A DNA stretch of 64,000 nt, from assembly GCA_963725035.1 (NCBI GenBank), contig CAVRWX010000011.1, forward strand, positions 372,001 through 436,000, written 5' to 3'. A program made the position numbers and the translations under genes. Shown piece after piece: positions 7,503 to 16,513 of this stretch. The DNA is from JALZKA01 sp963725035 (GTDB lineage: Bacteria > Actinomycetota > Thermoleophilia > Solirubrobacterales > 70-9). Under the pieces are notes generated by a model, which saw only the letters and a list, made by a program, of their open reading frames with translations, made no database searches and was not told the DNA's origin. How positions within the stretch are numbered: the stretch's first letter is position 1; every line of letters starts with the position of its first letter.

Positions 7503-8474
7503 TTGCCCCGGTTTTCGCGTCCATCCAAGCGCCCCAGCCCTGCCCTCCGGAGCGCGGTGCGAGGCGGTGCCGCGCTCGCGGTGGCAGCGGCGATCGTCGT
7601 CCCGCCCCTTCGCAAGCGGCTCAAGATGCCGCCGGCGGCGACGGTTGGGATCTCGGTTGCCGGGCCGACCGCTATCGCCGTGCTTTGGCCTCGCAGCCGC
7701 GCGCGCGACGTCGCCATGTACGCGCTCCAGATGTGGGGGTTCGTGATGGCTCACGAGCTTCCCTACGACGACCCCGACGCGCTCCGGCGCCGCCTCAAGA
7801 TCGACTACCCGATCCAAGCCGACCGCCTGATCGGCGGCGGGGAGCTGCCGAACATCCGCCTCCAGAGGGCGCTCGCCAACCCCGCCGAGCCGAACGCGCT
7901 GGATCGCGTCCTGACCGCAGCCCACTGGGCGTGGTTCTTCGTCCCGCACGTGACCGTCGCCTACATCCTCATCCGCGACGACGAGCGGCCCCCGGGCGAG
8001 CGTCGCTTCCCGCGGGCCGCCCGCCAGATGTCGGCCACCTATGACCTGGGGGCCGCCGCGTACTGGGCGCTCCCCACCGCGCCGCCGTGGTGGGCGGCGG
8101 AGAACGGCCACCTGCGCGAGCCGGTCCGCCGCCTCATGATCGACGTAGGGGAGAGCGTCTGGGGCCGGGCCTGGCCGAAGCTGTATGACTCCTTCAACGG
8201 CAACCCATGGGCGGCGTTCCCCTCACTTCACTTCGCATCCTCCGTCATGGGTGCGCTTCTCCTCCGCGAGACGGGGCCCAAGGCCGGCGCGGTCGGCGCC
8301 GCGTACGCGGGCGTCCTGGGCTTCGCGCTCGTCTACCTGGGCGAGCACTACGTGACCGATCTCGTGGCCGGTGCCGCGCTGGTCGCCGCGGTGCGACTCG
8401 GGGACCCGATCGCCGAGCCGGTGATGGGCGAAGTGCGCTCCGCGCTCCACCGTTTGCAGCAGATCGCTGACTGA
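7503..8474 (+). CDS. PAP2-superfamily membrane phosphatase
   Basis: 323 residues from a TTG start. Hydrophobic segments surround the two histidine motifs of the PAP2/vanadium haloperoxidase fold: PSLHFASS (general-acid His) and YLGEHYVTD (nucleophile His with Asp). Family members cleave or transfer phosphate on lipid phosphates or inositol phospholipids; the HFASS and GEHY context resembles inositol-phosphorylceramide-synthase-like actinobacterial proteins. It is divergent from the oxidase run with a 85-nt gap and has no functional link to it that I can see. Confidence 0.82.
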   Translation: MPRFSRPSKRPSPALRSAVRGGAALAVAAAIVVPPLRKRLKMPPAATVGISVAGPTAIAVLWPRSRARDVAMYALQMWGFVMAHELPYDDPDALRRRLKIDYPIQADRLIGGGELPNIRLQRALANPAEPNALDRVLTAAHWAWFFVPHVTVAYILIRDDERPPGERRFPRAARQMSATYDLGAAAYWALPTAPPWWAAENGHLREPVRRLMIDVGESVWGRAWPKLYDSFNGNPWAAFPSLHFASSVMGALLLRETGPKAGAVGAAYAGVLGFALVYLGEHYVTDLVAGAALVAAVRLGDPIAEPVMGEVRSALHRLQQIAD

Positions 8475-8514
8475 GGGCAAGCCGAGCGCTCGCGCCGCCA
8501 CCGTCCCTGCGAAT

Positions 8515-9742
8515 ATGAACCCCGGGATGTCTGACCGAACCGAAGCCAACGGGGGGCTCGGCTCTACCTCACGCGATGGGCCGATCTCAGGCGACCCCGA
8601 TGACGATGACGAGGAAGAGCCCAGGTACTTCCAGGACCCGAAGAGCATCGCGATCACGATCGGGTCGGTCATCGTCCTCATCGGGGCGATCTACTTCCTC
8701 TTCCCGGCGATCGTCGGCGTCGAGGACGGCCTCGCGAAGCTCGACGACGGGGACCCCGTGTGGATCGGCATCGCGGTGGCGTTCTGCGTCGTCATGTTCC
8801 TGGCGCAGATCGCCATGTTCAAGGGGGTCGTCGGCGGCGATGTCCTGGCGCTGACCTGGCCCGAGAGCTACCAGATCAACATGGCCAGCCTCGCGGCGTC
8901 CCGCCTCTTCTCAGCCGGGGGCGCCGGCGGCATCATCCTCACCTACTGGGCGCTCCGCAAGGCCGGCATGCCGCGGCAGCAGTCCGCGGCGCGGATGGTC
9001 GCGTTCCTGATCCTCATGTACTCCGTCTACATGCTGGCCCTGCTGCTCGGGGGGATCCTGCTCCGCACGGGTGTCCTGGCAGGAGCGAACCCTCCGGGCC
9101 TCACGATCGTCCCCGCGGCGATCGCGGGCGGCATCCTCGTCCTCTTCCTCCTGGCCGCGCTGGTGCCCGGCGACCTCCAGCGCAGGCTCTCGCCACTCGA
9201 GCTCGGACACCTGGTACGGGCGCCTGTCGGTTCGGCTGGCGACAGTCCCGGCGACGATTTCGACCTCGACGCGGATGGCGATCGAGATCATCAAGACGCC
9301 GGGCCGGGGTTGGCTCGCGGTCGCGGGGGCGGTCGGCTTCTGGGCCGCGAACATCGCGATCATGTGGGCGAGCTTCGAGGCCTTCGGCCTGGACGTCTCG
9401 GGCGCGGTCATCGTCCAGGGCTTCTTCGTCGGGATGGCGGCGAACCTGATCCCGGGAGCGCCCGGCGGGGTGGGGGCGGTGGACGCTGGGATGATCGGCA
9501 CCTACGTCCTCTTCGGGCTGGATGGCAGCACCGTCTTCGCGGCGGTACTCATGTACCGCTTCATCGCCTTCTGGCTGCCGCTTCCGCCGGGGATCGTCGC
9601 CTTCTTCCAGCTCCGGCGCACGATCAAGCGCTGGGAAGACGGGGAGTGCCCGAAGGACCGCACCGACGGGGTAGGCGCGCTTCCACAGGAGCTTGAGCTT
9701 CTGGGCGTGGCCAATACTTCAAAAAGTAAAGTATCATCATGA
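8515..9742 (+). CDS. Flippase-like integral membrane protein (LPG synthase TM region family; frame slip near 9200)
   Basis: An acidic N-terminus (residues 20-35) precedes a six- to eight-helix protein of the UPF0104 / lysylphosphatidylglycerol synthase transmembrane family. Signature segments are SRLFSAGGAGGI and, after the slip, GMAANLIPGAPGGVGAVDAG. The first frame (8515 onward) carries the helices up to LVPGDLQRRLS; the continuation RLATVPATISTSTRMAIEIIK lies in another frame and ends at 9742, so one indel between about 9190 and 9220 splits the gene in the raw sequence. No catalytic synthetase domain is present. Alternative start ATG at 8527. Confidence 0.8.
9714..9734. promoter_or_regulatory. 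AT-rich inverted repeat upstream of trxB
   Basis: ATACTT (9714-9719) and AAGTAT (9729-9734) flank a 9-nt A-rich spacer, 29 nt before the trxB start and overlapping the end of the preceding gene. Its base composition contrasts sharply with the surroundings. A redox-regulator operator is a reasonable guess, nothing more. Confidence 0.4.
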
Positions 9743-9762
9743 GTGAGACTTAGGAGAACGAG

Positions 9763-10773
9763 ATGAGCGAAGAGAACACCAAAAAGAAGGTCGAAGACGT
9801 GATCATCCTGGGCGGTGGGCCGGCCGGCTACACGGCCGCTCTCTACGCCTCCCGCGCCAACCTCGAGCCGCTCCTGATCGAGGGCTTCCAGTGGGGCGGC
9901 CAGCTTCAGAACACGACCGACGTCGAGAACTATCCGGGCTATCCCGACGGGATCATGGGCCCGGAGATGATGAACCAGTTCCGCGCCCAGGCCGAGCGCT
10001 TCGGCACGCGGTTCATCACCGACGACGCGGACCGCGTCGAGCTCTCGGACGGCGGCCTCCAGAAGGTCTTCCTTGGCGACGAGGAGCACGTCGCCAAGAC
10101 GATCATCCTCGCGATGGGCGCCGAGCCTCGGCGCCTCGGCCTCCCCGGTGAGATGGAGCTTTCCGGCCGCGGCGTCTCCACCTGCGGCGTCTGCGACGGC
10201 GCCTTCTTCAAGGGCGAGGAGGTCATCGTCATCGGCGGCGGCGACTCGGCCATGGAGGACGCGATGTTCATCGCCAAGTACGCCTCGAAGCTCACGATCG
10301 TCCACCGGCGCGACGAGTTCCGCGCCTCGAAGATCATGTTCGAGCGCGCGCGCGAGACCGAGAACATCGAGCTCAAGACGCCTTACGTCCCCGAGGAGTT
10401 CATCGCCGGCGACGACGGCAAGCTCCGCGCCGTGCGGCTCAGGCACGCCGAGACGGGCGAGACCGAGGAGATGGAGGTCGGCGGCGCATTCGTCGCCATC
10501 GGCCACATCCCGCGCTCGGAGCTGGTCGCGGACCAGGTCGCCACGGACGAGGACGGCTACGTCCGCACCGACGCCAAGTCGACCCGGACCAACCTCGCGG
10601 GCGTCTTCGCCATCGGCGATCTCGTCGACCACACCTACCGCCAGGCGGTCACCGCCGCCGGCACCGGCTGCATGGGCGCCCTCGACGCCGAGTGGTATCT
10701 GCGCGACACGCCGCCCGACCCGGAGGCCCACTGGGGCTCGAGCCCGGGCGAGGTGGCCGAAGCTACGGCGTAG
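9763..10773 (+). CDS. trxB: Thioredoxin reductase
   Basis: 336-residue FAD/NADPH flavoenzyme that reduces thioredoxin. The N-terminal FAD motif is GGGPAGYTAALYASRA, the redox-active disulfide STCGVCDGAFF (CGVC in place of the common CATC), the NADPH motif GGGDSAMEDA, and the C-terminal FAD motif is GVFAIGDLVD. An RBS TAGGAG lies 8-13 nt before ATG. No thioredoxin gene is adjacent. The gene overlaps the convergent lysyl-oxidase-like gene by about 11 nt at the 3' ends. Confidence 0.95.
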   Translation: MSEENTKKKVEDVIILGGGPAGYTAALYASRANLEPLLIEGFQWGGQLQNTTDVENYPGYPDGIMGPEMMNQFRAQAERFGTRFITDDADRVELSDGGLQKVFLGDEEHVAKTIILAMGAEPRRLGLPGEMELSGRGVSTCGVCDGAFFKGEEVIVIGGGDSAMEDAMFIAKYASKLTIVHRRDEFRASKIMFERARETENIELKTPYVPEEFIAGDDGKLRAVRLRHAETGETEEMEVGGAFVAIGHIPRSELVADQVATDEDGYVRTDAKSTRTNLAGVFAIGDLVDHTYRQAVTAAGTGCMGALDAEWYLRDTPPDPEAHWGSSPGEVAEATA

Positions 10774-11623
10774 GCGGCGCGCAGGGCTCGTCGAGCACCG
10801 CGACCTCGTGGCCGCGGCGTGATGCCTGCTGCGGGCTGAAGCGGATCGCGGCTGTCTGGACGTTGTTGTCCTCGCCGCCCGTTGCGATCTCGGCCAGCCG
10901 GTTCTTCGGGTCGGCGCGAGTGACCAGGCAGTAGCGGCCCTTCCTGAAGCCGGTCACGTCGAACTCCTGGCCTGGCGTGCCAGCTCCGTACTTGTCGGCC
11001 CAGCCGACCGAGATGCCGTGCGTGCCCGCGGAGTCCTCGCAGTCCTCGAATCGGTAGAACGGATTGCCGGGCGAGCCCGGGAGCTGCGGCAGGTACTTGT
11101 GGGAGTCGACGACGCAGAACGACACCTTCTTCGAGACCTCCGCGAGCTTGGAGGTATCGATGCGGTAGAGCTCGTAGCGGGCGAAGTCCTCGAAGTGGTA
11201 GTGCTCGTGGACCTCGTGGTAGATCATGCAGCCGACGGGCGCCTCGGTCGTGCCGGAATCGATCGCCCGCCCGAACTCGCCGTCTGCGTTTGCGTCGTGG
11301 TAGATCGCCTGGTGGGCAACGCGGCCGCGCTTTCCCTTCGGACCGCATCTGTTCGTCGACAGATCGGGGTAGATCTCAAGCGGCCCTGCGCCCGAGTTCG
11401 CGGTCGAATGGGAGAAGCGCAGGTACACCCGCTTCGAGTCCCGGGCGCTCTCGAGCACGATGTCCGCGGGGCTTTCCACGACCAGATCGGGCAGGAGCTC
11501 AGGCCCGCTTGTGTCGCCGGCACTTGCATGTGGTCCCTGTGCCACGAGCGCAACGAACGCTCCGGCTGACGTCAGCCCGACAAGGACGGCCATCCAAAGC
11601 CGTCGTCTTGGCGTGACCTCCAC
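10763..11623 (-). CDS. Secreted lysyl-oxidase-like protein (copy 1)
   Basis: 286 residues with an N-terminal signal segment (about 9-35, ending near ASAGDT). The family core is clear: LLPDLVVESP at the start of the domain, the copper-binding HEHYHFEDFARYEL (three His as in the HxHxH of eukaryotic lysyl oxidases), and DNNVQ near the end. Several paired cysteines and GISVGWADKYG match the LOX domain PF01186. In animals the family oxidises protein lysines with copper and a lysine tyrosylquinone; activity of bacterial homologues is largely uncharacterised. It directly follows a paralogue (4 nt gap), so the pair is one operon. Confidence 0.82.
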   Translation of the reverse strand: MEVTPRRRLWMAVLVGLTSAGAFVALVAQGPHASAGDTSGPELLPDLVVESPADIVLESARDSKRVYLRFSHSTANSGAGPLEIYPDLSTNRCGPKGKRGRVAHQAIYHDANADGEFGRAIDSGTTEAPVGCMIYHEVHEHYHFEDFARYELYRIDTSKLAEVSKKVSFCVVDSHKYLPQLPGSPGNPFYRFEDCEDSAGTHGISVGWADKYGAGTPGQEFDVTGFRKGRYCLVTRADPKNRLAEIATGGEDNNVQTAAIRFSPQQASRRGHEVAVLDEPCAPPTP

Positions 11624-11627
11624 GCGA

Positions 11628-12485
11628 CTACGGAACGGCGGGCGGCGCGCAGGGTTCGTCGACGATCGGTACCTGCTTGCCGAAGTCCGTCGCGTTCTTC
11701 TTGTTCACGCGGATCTGGACCGTCTGGACGTTGTTGTCCTCGCCGCCCGTCGCGATCTCATCGAGGCGATCGGCCGGGTCGGTTCTGGCAACCAGGCAGA
11801 AACGGCCGGGGTTCTTGAGATCGGTCAAGTCGAACTCCTGCCCGGGAGTGCTTGACGCGTAGATGTCCGCCCAGCCGACGGAGATGCCGTGGATCCCCGA
11901 GTCCGTGAGGCAATCCCCGAACTGGTAGTAGGGATCCGGGGCGGCGTCGGGTCCCGGGTGGGTGTTGAGGATGTCGACGACGCAGAACGAGACCTTGTCC
12001 GAGGTCTCCTTGAGGACGCCCGACTTCACCCGGTAGATCTCGTACTGGGCGAAGTCCTCGAAGTGGTAGTGGTTGTGGATGTCGTGGAAGATCATGCAGC
12101 CGACCGTCTGCTCGGTCGAGTCGATGTCCACGCCGCGCTGGAAGTTGCCCGAACCGTTCGTGTCCTCATAGATGCGCTGGTAGGCGACGAGTGCCCGGTC
12201 GCCCCGGTCGTTGCAGTCTTCGGCTTCGAGGTCGGGGTAGATCTCAAGGGGGCCCTTACCGACGTTCGACGTGGTGTGCGAGAACCGCAGGAACGTCGTC
12301 TTCGAGCCGGGAACGCTCTGGAGCACGATGTCCTCGGGCGGCTCGACGATCAGGTCTGGGAGCAGGGCGTCGCCTCCCGGGCTGCCTGCGGCCGCCGGCG
12401 TCGCCGACATGACGATCAGCCACGCGCCGAGCCCGCAGAGCAGCGCGACGAACGCCGCGGACAGAACTCGCGTCAGCGCGTTCAT
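11628..12485 (-). CDS. Secreted lysyl-oxidase-like protein (copy 2)
   Basis: Paralogue of the next gene, about half identical by eye. I start at MNALTRVLS (ATG 12485); an upstream in-frame start adds 14 residues that do not look like a signal peptide. Signal segment about 1-35, then LLPDLIVEPPEDI, copper motif HNHYHFEDFAQYEI, GISVGWADIY and DNNVQTVQI. Exported, copper-dependent oxidase of protein amines is the family expectation; the substrate is unknown. Tandem duplication suggests a cell-surface crosslinking or matrix role (inference). Confidence 0.82.
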   Translation of the reverse strand: MNALTRVLSAAFVALLCGLGAWLIVMSATPAAAGSPGGDALLPDLIVEPPEDIVLQSVPGSKTTFLRFSHTTSNVGKGPLEIYPDLEAEDCNDRGDRALVAYQRIYEDTNGSGNFQRGVDIDSTEQTVGCMIFHDIHNHYHFEDFAQYEIYRVKSGVLKETSDKVSFCVVDILNTHPGPDAAPDPYYQFGDCLTDSGIHGISVGWADIYASSTPGQEFDLTDLKNPGRFCLVARTDPADRLDEIATGGEDNNVQTVQIRVNKKNATDFGKQVPIVDEPCAPPAVP

Positions 12486-12565
12486 GCCTGAAGTCTCCCC
12501 GCCTTCCATGCCCAGCCAGAGTACCACCGCCTGATGGCGATTCAGGGCCTCACTAGCCTCGCCCG

Positions 12566-13450
12566 ATGGACCGGCGCTCGTGGATCCTCATCTTCGTCGT
12601 TGGCGCGATTTGGGGCGCCAGCTTCCTCTTCATCGAGATCGGGATTCGCGACATGAGCCCCGCCGTGGTCGCGTGGGCGCGGGTGGCGCTGGGCGCTGCG
12701 TTCCTCGTTCCGTTCGCCTGGTATCGCGGCGTGCTCCGCGTCCCGGGCGCCGGCGTCGGCCTGATCGTGTTCCTGGCGGCAACGCAGGTCGCCGTGCCCT
12801 TCGTCCTCATCGGCGAAGGCCAGAAGGACATCACCTCGTCGCTCTCGGGAATCCTGGTCGCCTCGACGCCGCTATGGACCGCCCTCCTCGCGATCCGTCT
12901 CGATCCGTCGGAGCGCTCGGAAGGAGTCCAGATCTGGGGAATCTTCGCCGGGCTCCTCGGCGTCGGCCTCCTGCTCGGGGTCGATTTGCGCGGGGCCTCC
13001 GCGGAGATCATCGGCGGCACCCTGGTCCTGCTCGCGAGCCTTGGCTACGCGATCGGCGGCCTGGTGACGAAGCTCAAGCTACCCGGCGCCCCAGGGGCGG
13101 GAGTGGCCGCGTGGATCACGCTCACGGCAACGATCCTGCTCACGCCGTTTGCAATCGCCGACCTTCCGTCAGAGGCGCCCGGGATCGGGCCGACCGCTGC
13201 CGTGGTCGCGCTCGGCGTGGTCGGAACGGGCGTCGCGTTCGCGATCTTCTTCGAATTGATGACGAACATCGGGCCCGCCCGCACGTTCACGGTCACGTAT
13301 CTCTCGCCCGGCTTCGCAGTCGTCTACGGCGCGATCCTCCTCGATGAGCCGATCGGCCCAGCGACGATCGCCGGGCTCGCGCTGATCCTCCTCGGCTCGT
13401 ACCTCGCGGCCGGCTACACCCGCTCGAGCAGCGAATCCGCGACGCGGTAG
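12566..13450 (+). CDS. EamA/DMT-family transporter
   Basis: 294 residues with ten predicted helices arranged as two EamA repeats (about 5-135 and 150-285). Repeat starts are seen in IWGASFLFIEIGIRDMSP and GTLVLLASLGYAIGGL; the second repeat ends DEPIGPATIAGLALILLGSYLA. Metabolite exporter or importer of unknown substrate. A TAGCCT -10 box at 12554-12559 lies 6 nt before the ATG, so the mRNA may be leaderless. The 3' end overlaps the convergent dehydrogenase gene by 37 nt. Confidence 0.85.
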   Translation: MDRRSWILIFVVGAIWGASFLFIEIGIRDMSPAVVAWARVALGAAFLVPFAWYRGVLRVPGAGVGLIVFLAATQVAVPFVLIGEGQKDITSSLSGILVASTPLWTALLAIRLDPSERSEGVQIWGIFAGLLGVGLLLGVDLRGASAEIIGGTLVLLASLGYAIGGLVTKLKLPGAPGAGVAAWITLTATILLTPFAIADLPSEAPGIGPTAAVVALGVVGTGVAFAIFFELMTNIGPARTFTVTYLSPGFAVVYGAILLDEPIGPATIAGLALILLGSYLAAGYTRSSSESATR

Positions 13451-14547
13451 CGCTCGGCGTCGTGCGCGGTCCTCGCGCGCTCGGCGAGAGTGTCGAGCGT
13501 CGCCACCACCCGGTCGGCGCCCAGCTCCTCGCGCCACTCGAACGGGCCGCGGGGGTGGTTGAGGCCCAGCTTCATCGCGGTGTCGACGTCATCCGGTTGG
13601 GCGACTCCCTCTTCGACCGCGAAGCTCGCCTCATTCACCAGGCAGCTCACGACGCGCTCGAAGATGGCCCGGTCGATCGTCTCGCCGGTTGAGCGCTCCC
13701 GCTCCTCAACCTTGCGCCCGCGCTCGTACTCATAGAAGCCGCGACCCGCCTTCCGCCCCAAGCGCCCGTCCGCGACCATCTTCTCCTGGATTGGGTGCGG
13801 CTCCCAGCGCGGTTCCGGGCGCTGGGCATAGAACGATTGCGCCACCTTGAAGTTCACATCGACGCCGATCAGGTCCATGAGCTCGAAGGGGCCCATCCGG
13901 TAGCCGCCGAGCTCGCGGATTGCCCGGTCGATGTCGGCATGGGGGGCCACGCGCTCGCCCAGCATGCGCAGCGACTCGAGCGAGAAGGGACGGTTGCAGC
14001 GGTTGACGATGAAGCCCGGTGCGTCTGCGGCGCGGACGGGCTCGCGGTCCATCGCGCGCGCGACTCCGGTGGCGGCGTCGAGCGTCGCCTCGGCGGTGCG
14101 CTCGCCCGCCACGATCTCGACCAGGCGCATGAGCGGCGGGGGGTTGAAGAAGTGCATGCCGCACACGCGCTCGGGATCCGGAACATCGGCGGCGATGGCG
14201 GACACGGGGATGGACGACGTGTTCGTGGCGAGTATCGCCTCAGGGCCGCACGTCCGCGCGAGATCGGCGAAGAGCTTTCGCTTGAGGTCGAGGTCCTCGG
14301 GCGCGGCCTCGATCACCAGGTCGCAGCCGTCGAGTCCATCGAGAGCCGTGTCGGTCTCCAGAGCGCCAGAGGCGTGAGCCGCGTCTCCCGGGCTCCACAG
14401 GCCCTTGCCGGCGCCCTTGGCGAGCGCCGCCTGCAAGCGGTCTGCGCCAGATGCGAGCGCGTTGGGGTCGGGGTCGTGCAGGACCACCTCGTACCCGCCG
14501 AGGCAGCCGAGTTGGGCGATGCCCGCGCCCATCGTCCCTGCGCCCAC
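13414..14547 (-). CDS. 3-Hydroxyacyl-CoA dehydrogenase
   Basis: About 377 residues; oxidises 3-hydroxyacyl-CoA to 3-ketoacyl-CoA with NAD. The Rossmann motif is GAGTMGAGIAQ, followed by LVIEAAPEDLDLKRKLF, NTSSIPVSAIA and the catalytic His in GMHFFNPPPLM; the C-terminal dimerisation domain repeats GRKAGRGFYEY. The first strand VERLGVV sits upstream of the only canonical start (GTG 14547) and directly after an in-frame TGA, so the true start is probably masked by a small indel or is a nonstandard codon near 14565. It is last in an operon after the hydratase. Confidence 0.9.
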   Translation of the reverse strand: MGAGTMGAGIAQLGCLGGYEVVLHDPDPNALASGADRLQAALAKGAGKGLWSPGDAAHASGALETDTALDGLDGCDLVIEAAPEDLDLKRKLFADLARTCGPEAILATNTSSIPVSAIAADVPDPERVCGMHFFNPPPLMRLVEIVAGERTAEATLDAATGVARAMDREPVRAADAPGFIVNRCNRPFSLESLRMLGERVAPHADIDRAIRELGGYRMGPFELMDLIGVDVNFKVAQSFYAQRPEPRWEPHPIQEKMVADGRLGRKAGRGFYEYERGRKVEERERSTGETIDRAIFERVVSCLVNEASFAVEEGVAQPDDVDTAMKLGLNHPRGPFEWREELGADRVVATLDTLAERARTAHDAERYRVADSLLERV

Positions 14548-14572
14548 GACCCCCAGGCGCTCGACTCAACTC

Positions 14573-15337
14573 CTACTTGCCGCGGAAGTCGGGCTTGCGC
14601 TTGTCGAGGAACGCGGACATGCCCTCGACCCTGTCCTCGGTCGCCATCGCGAGCTCGTAGAGGCGCCGCTCCTGATCGAGGCCGGCGGCCAGGCCGGACT
14701 CGTCCGCGGCCAGGACGGCCTGCTTTGCGAGCTTCGCCGCGACGGGCGGCCCGGACGAGACGACGTGGCCGAGGTCGATCGCGGCGTTCAGCCAGGCCTT
14801 GTCGATCTTGTTCACGATTCCCCACTCGAGCGCCTGCTTGGCATCGAAGCGCCGGCCGGTAAGGACGAGCTCCATCGTGCGCTGCTTTCCGAGCACCCGT
14901 GCGAGCCGTTGCGTGCCTCCGCCGCCGGGGATGATCCCCAGGGTGATCTCGGGCTGGCCGAACTCGGCCGTCTCGGACGCGACGATCATGTCGCACGCGA
15001 GGGCCAGCTCGCAGCCGCCGCCCAGGGCGAAGCCCGAGACACCGGCGATCAGCGGTGTGCGGCAGCCGGCTACCCGCTTCCAGAAGATCGAGGTGGGGTG
15101 GAAGAGCGCCTCCCCGAAGGAGCGGTCGCGAAGGGCGCGGATGTCGGCGCCGGCCGCGAACACCTCGTCGGAGCCCGCGATGACGATCGCGCGCACCTCG
15201 TCGTCATGGTCGAGCCGCTCGAGCGCCGCGCCCAACTCGTCCATCATGTCCGGCGAGAGGGCGTTGCGTGCCTCGGGCCTGTCGAGCTGGACCAGCGCGA
15301 CGTGCCCGTGGCGCTCTTCGCGGATCAGAGCGGTCAT
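14573..15337 (-). CDS. Enoyl-CoA hydratase
   Basis: 254-residue crotonase. The oxyanion-hole segment is FAAGADIRAL with ALGGGCELALACD, and both catalytic glutamates are in place (GGGCELAL and FGQPEITLGIIPGGGGTQR). This is the hydrating type expected in beta-oxidation. It lies 12 nt after the acyl-CoA dehydrogenase and 25 nt before the hydroxyacyl-CoA dehydrogenase on the same strand, giving three consecutive beta-oxidation steps in one operon. Confidence 0.93.
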   Translation of the reverse strand: MTALIREERHGHVALVQLDRPEARNALSPDMMDELGAALERLDHDDEVRAIVIAGSDEVFAAGADIRALRDRSFGEALFHPTSIFWKRVAGCRTPLIAGVSGFALGGGCELALACDMIVASETAEFGQPEITLGIIPGGGGTQRLARVLGKQRTMELVLTGRRFDAKQALEWGIVNKIDKAWLNAAIDLGHVVSSGPPVAAKLAKQAVLAADESGLAAGLDQERRLYELAMATEDRVEGMSAFLDKRKPDFRGK

Positions 15338-15349
15338 ATGCCGGCGAGC

Positions 15350-16513
15350 CTAGTCCGTTGGAAGGAAGGCGGAGATGCCGGTCGCGTCGCGGCCGATGAT
15401 CAGCTTCTGGATCTGCGACGTGCCCTCGTAAAGGGTCGTGACGCGCGCGTCGCGCAGGTAGCGCTCGACGGGGTGATCGTCCACGTAGCCGGAGCCGCCG
15501 TGGACCTGGATCGCGTCGTTCGCGCACTCGATCGCCGACTCGGTTGCATAGAGCTTCGCGATGGAGGTCTCGAGCGTGGAGGGCTTGCCCTGGTCCTTCA
15601 GCATTCCGGCGCGCCAGACCAGGAGTCGCGCCGCGTCGCGCTTGACGATCATGTCGGCGATCATCGCCTGGACGAGCTGAAAGCGGGCGAGCGGCACGCC
15701 GAACTGCTTGCGCTCCTTCGAGTAGCTGACAGACGCGTCGACGCAGCCATCGATGATGCCGACGCACCCGGCCGCAACGGAGTATCGCCCGGAGTCGAGC
15801 GCGCTCATCGCGACCTTGAAGCCCTCGCCGATCTCGCCCATCATGCAGTCGTCGGGCACCTCCACGTCGTCGAGGGCGATCGAAGCGGTGTCAGAGGCGT
15901 GGAGCCCGAGCTTGCCGTGGATCTCCTGGGTCGAGAAGCCCTCGGTGTCGGTGGGGACGAGGAAGCAGGCAAGCCCTTTGGGGCCCGAGCCGGGCTCGGT
16001 CTGGGCGAAGATCATCGCGACGTTCGCGAAGTTGCCAAGCGAGATCCACATCTTCTGGCCGTTGAGCTTCCAGCCGGAGTCGGTCTTCTCCGCGCGGGTG
16101 CGGAGGCTTGCGGCGTCGGAGCCGGTGTCGGGCTCGGTCAGGCCGAAGCAACCGAGGTACTCGCCCGAGCACAGCTTGGGGAGCCACTGCTGCTTTTGCT
16201 CCTCGGTTCCCCAGGCCTCGATCGACTTGCAGACGAGCGAGGTCTGGACCGAGACGACCGTGCGGGCGGCCGAGTCGCCGCGGCCGATCTGCTCGACGAT
16301 CAGGCCATAGCCGATGTAGTCGAGGCCGCGGCCTCCGTACTCCTCGGAGACCGGCGCGCCGAGATAGCCCATCTCTCCGAGCATCGACGCGAGCTCGCGG
16401 TCGAACTTGGCGTCGCGGTCGTTTTGCCGCGCCCGCTCGACCACCTCCTTGTCGACGAAGTCGCGCGCCGTCTCGGAGATCAGTTTCTGCTCGTCGGTGA
16501 GGTCCAGGTTCAC
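15350..16513 (-). CDS. Acyl-CoA dehydrogenase
   Basis: 387 residues, FAD-dependent alpha,beta-desaturation of acyl-CoA. FAD-binding signatures are FGLTEPDTGSDAASLRT and KMWISLGNFA; the catalytic base is the Glu of LYEGTSQIQ; IQVHGGSGYVDDHPVER is the usual C-terminal helix motif. Normal length. Its start overlaps the end of the aminotransferase gene by 4 nt, so translation is coupled. Short- or medium-chain specificity cannot be read from sequence alone. Confidence 0.94.
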   Translation of the reverse strand: MNLDLTDEQKLISETARDFVDKEVVERARQNDRDAKFDRELASMLGEMGYLGAPVSEEYGGRGLDYIGYGLIVEQIGRGDSAARTVVSVQTSLVCKSIEAWGTEEQKQQWLPKLCSGEYLGCFGLTEPDTGSDAASLRTRAEKTDSGWKLNGQKMWISLGNFANVAMIFAQTEPGSGPKGLACFLVPTDTEGFSTQEIHGKLGLHASDTASIALDDVEVPDDCMMGEIGEGFKVAMSALDSGRYSVAAGCVGIIDGCVDASVSYSKERKQFGVPLARFQLVQAMIADMIVKRDAARLLVWRAGMLKDQGKPSTLETSIAKLYATESAIECANDAIQVHGGSGYVDDHPVERYLRDARVTTLYEGTSQIQKLIIGRDATGISAFLPTD

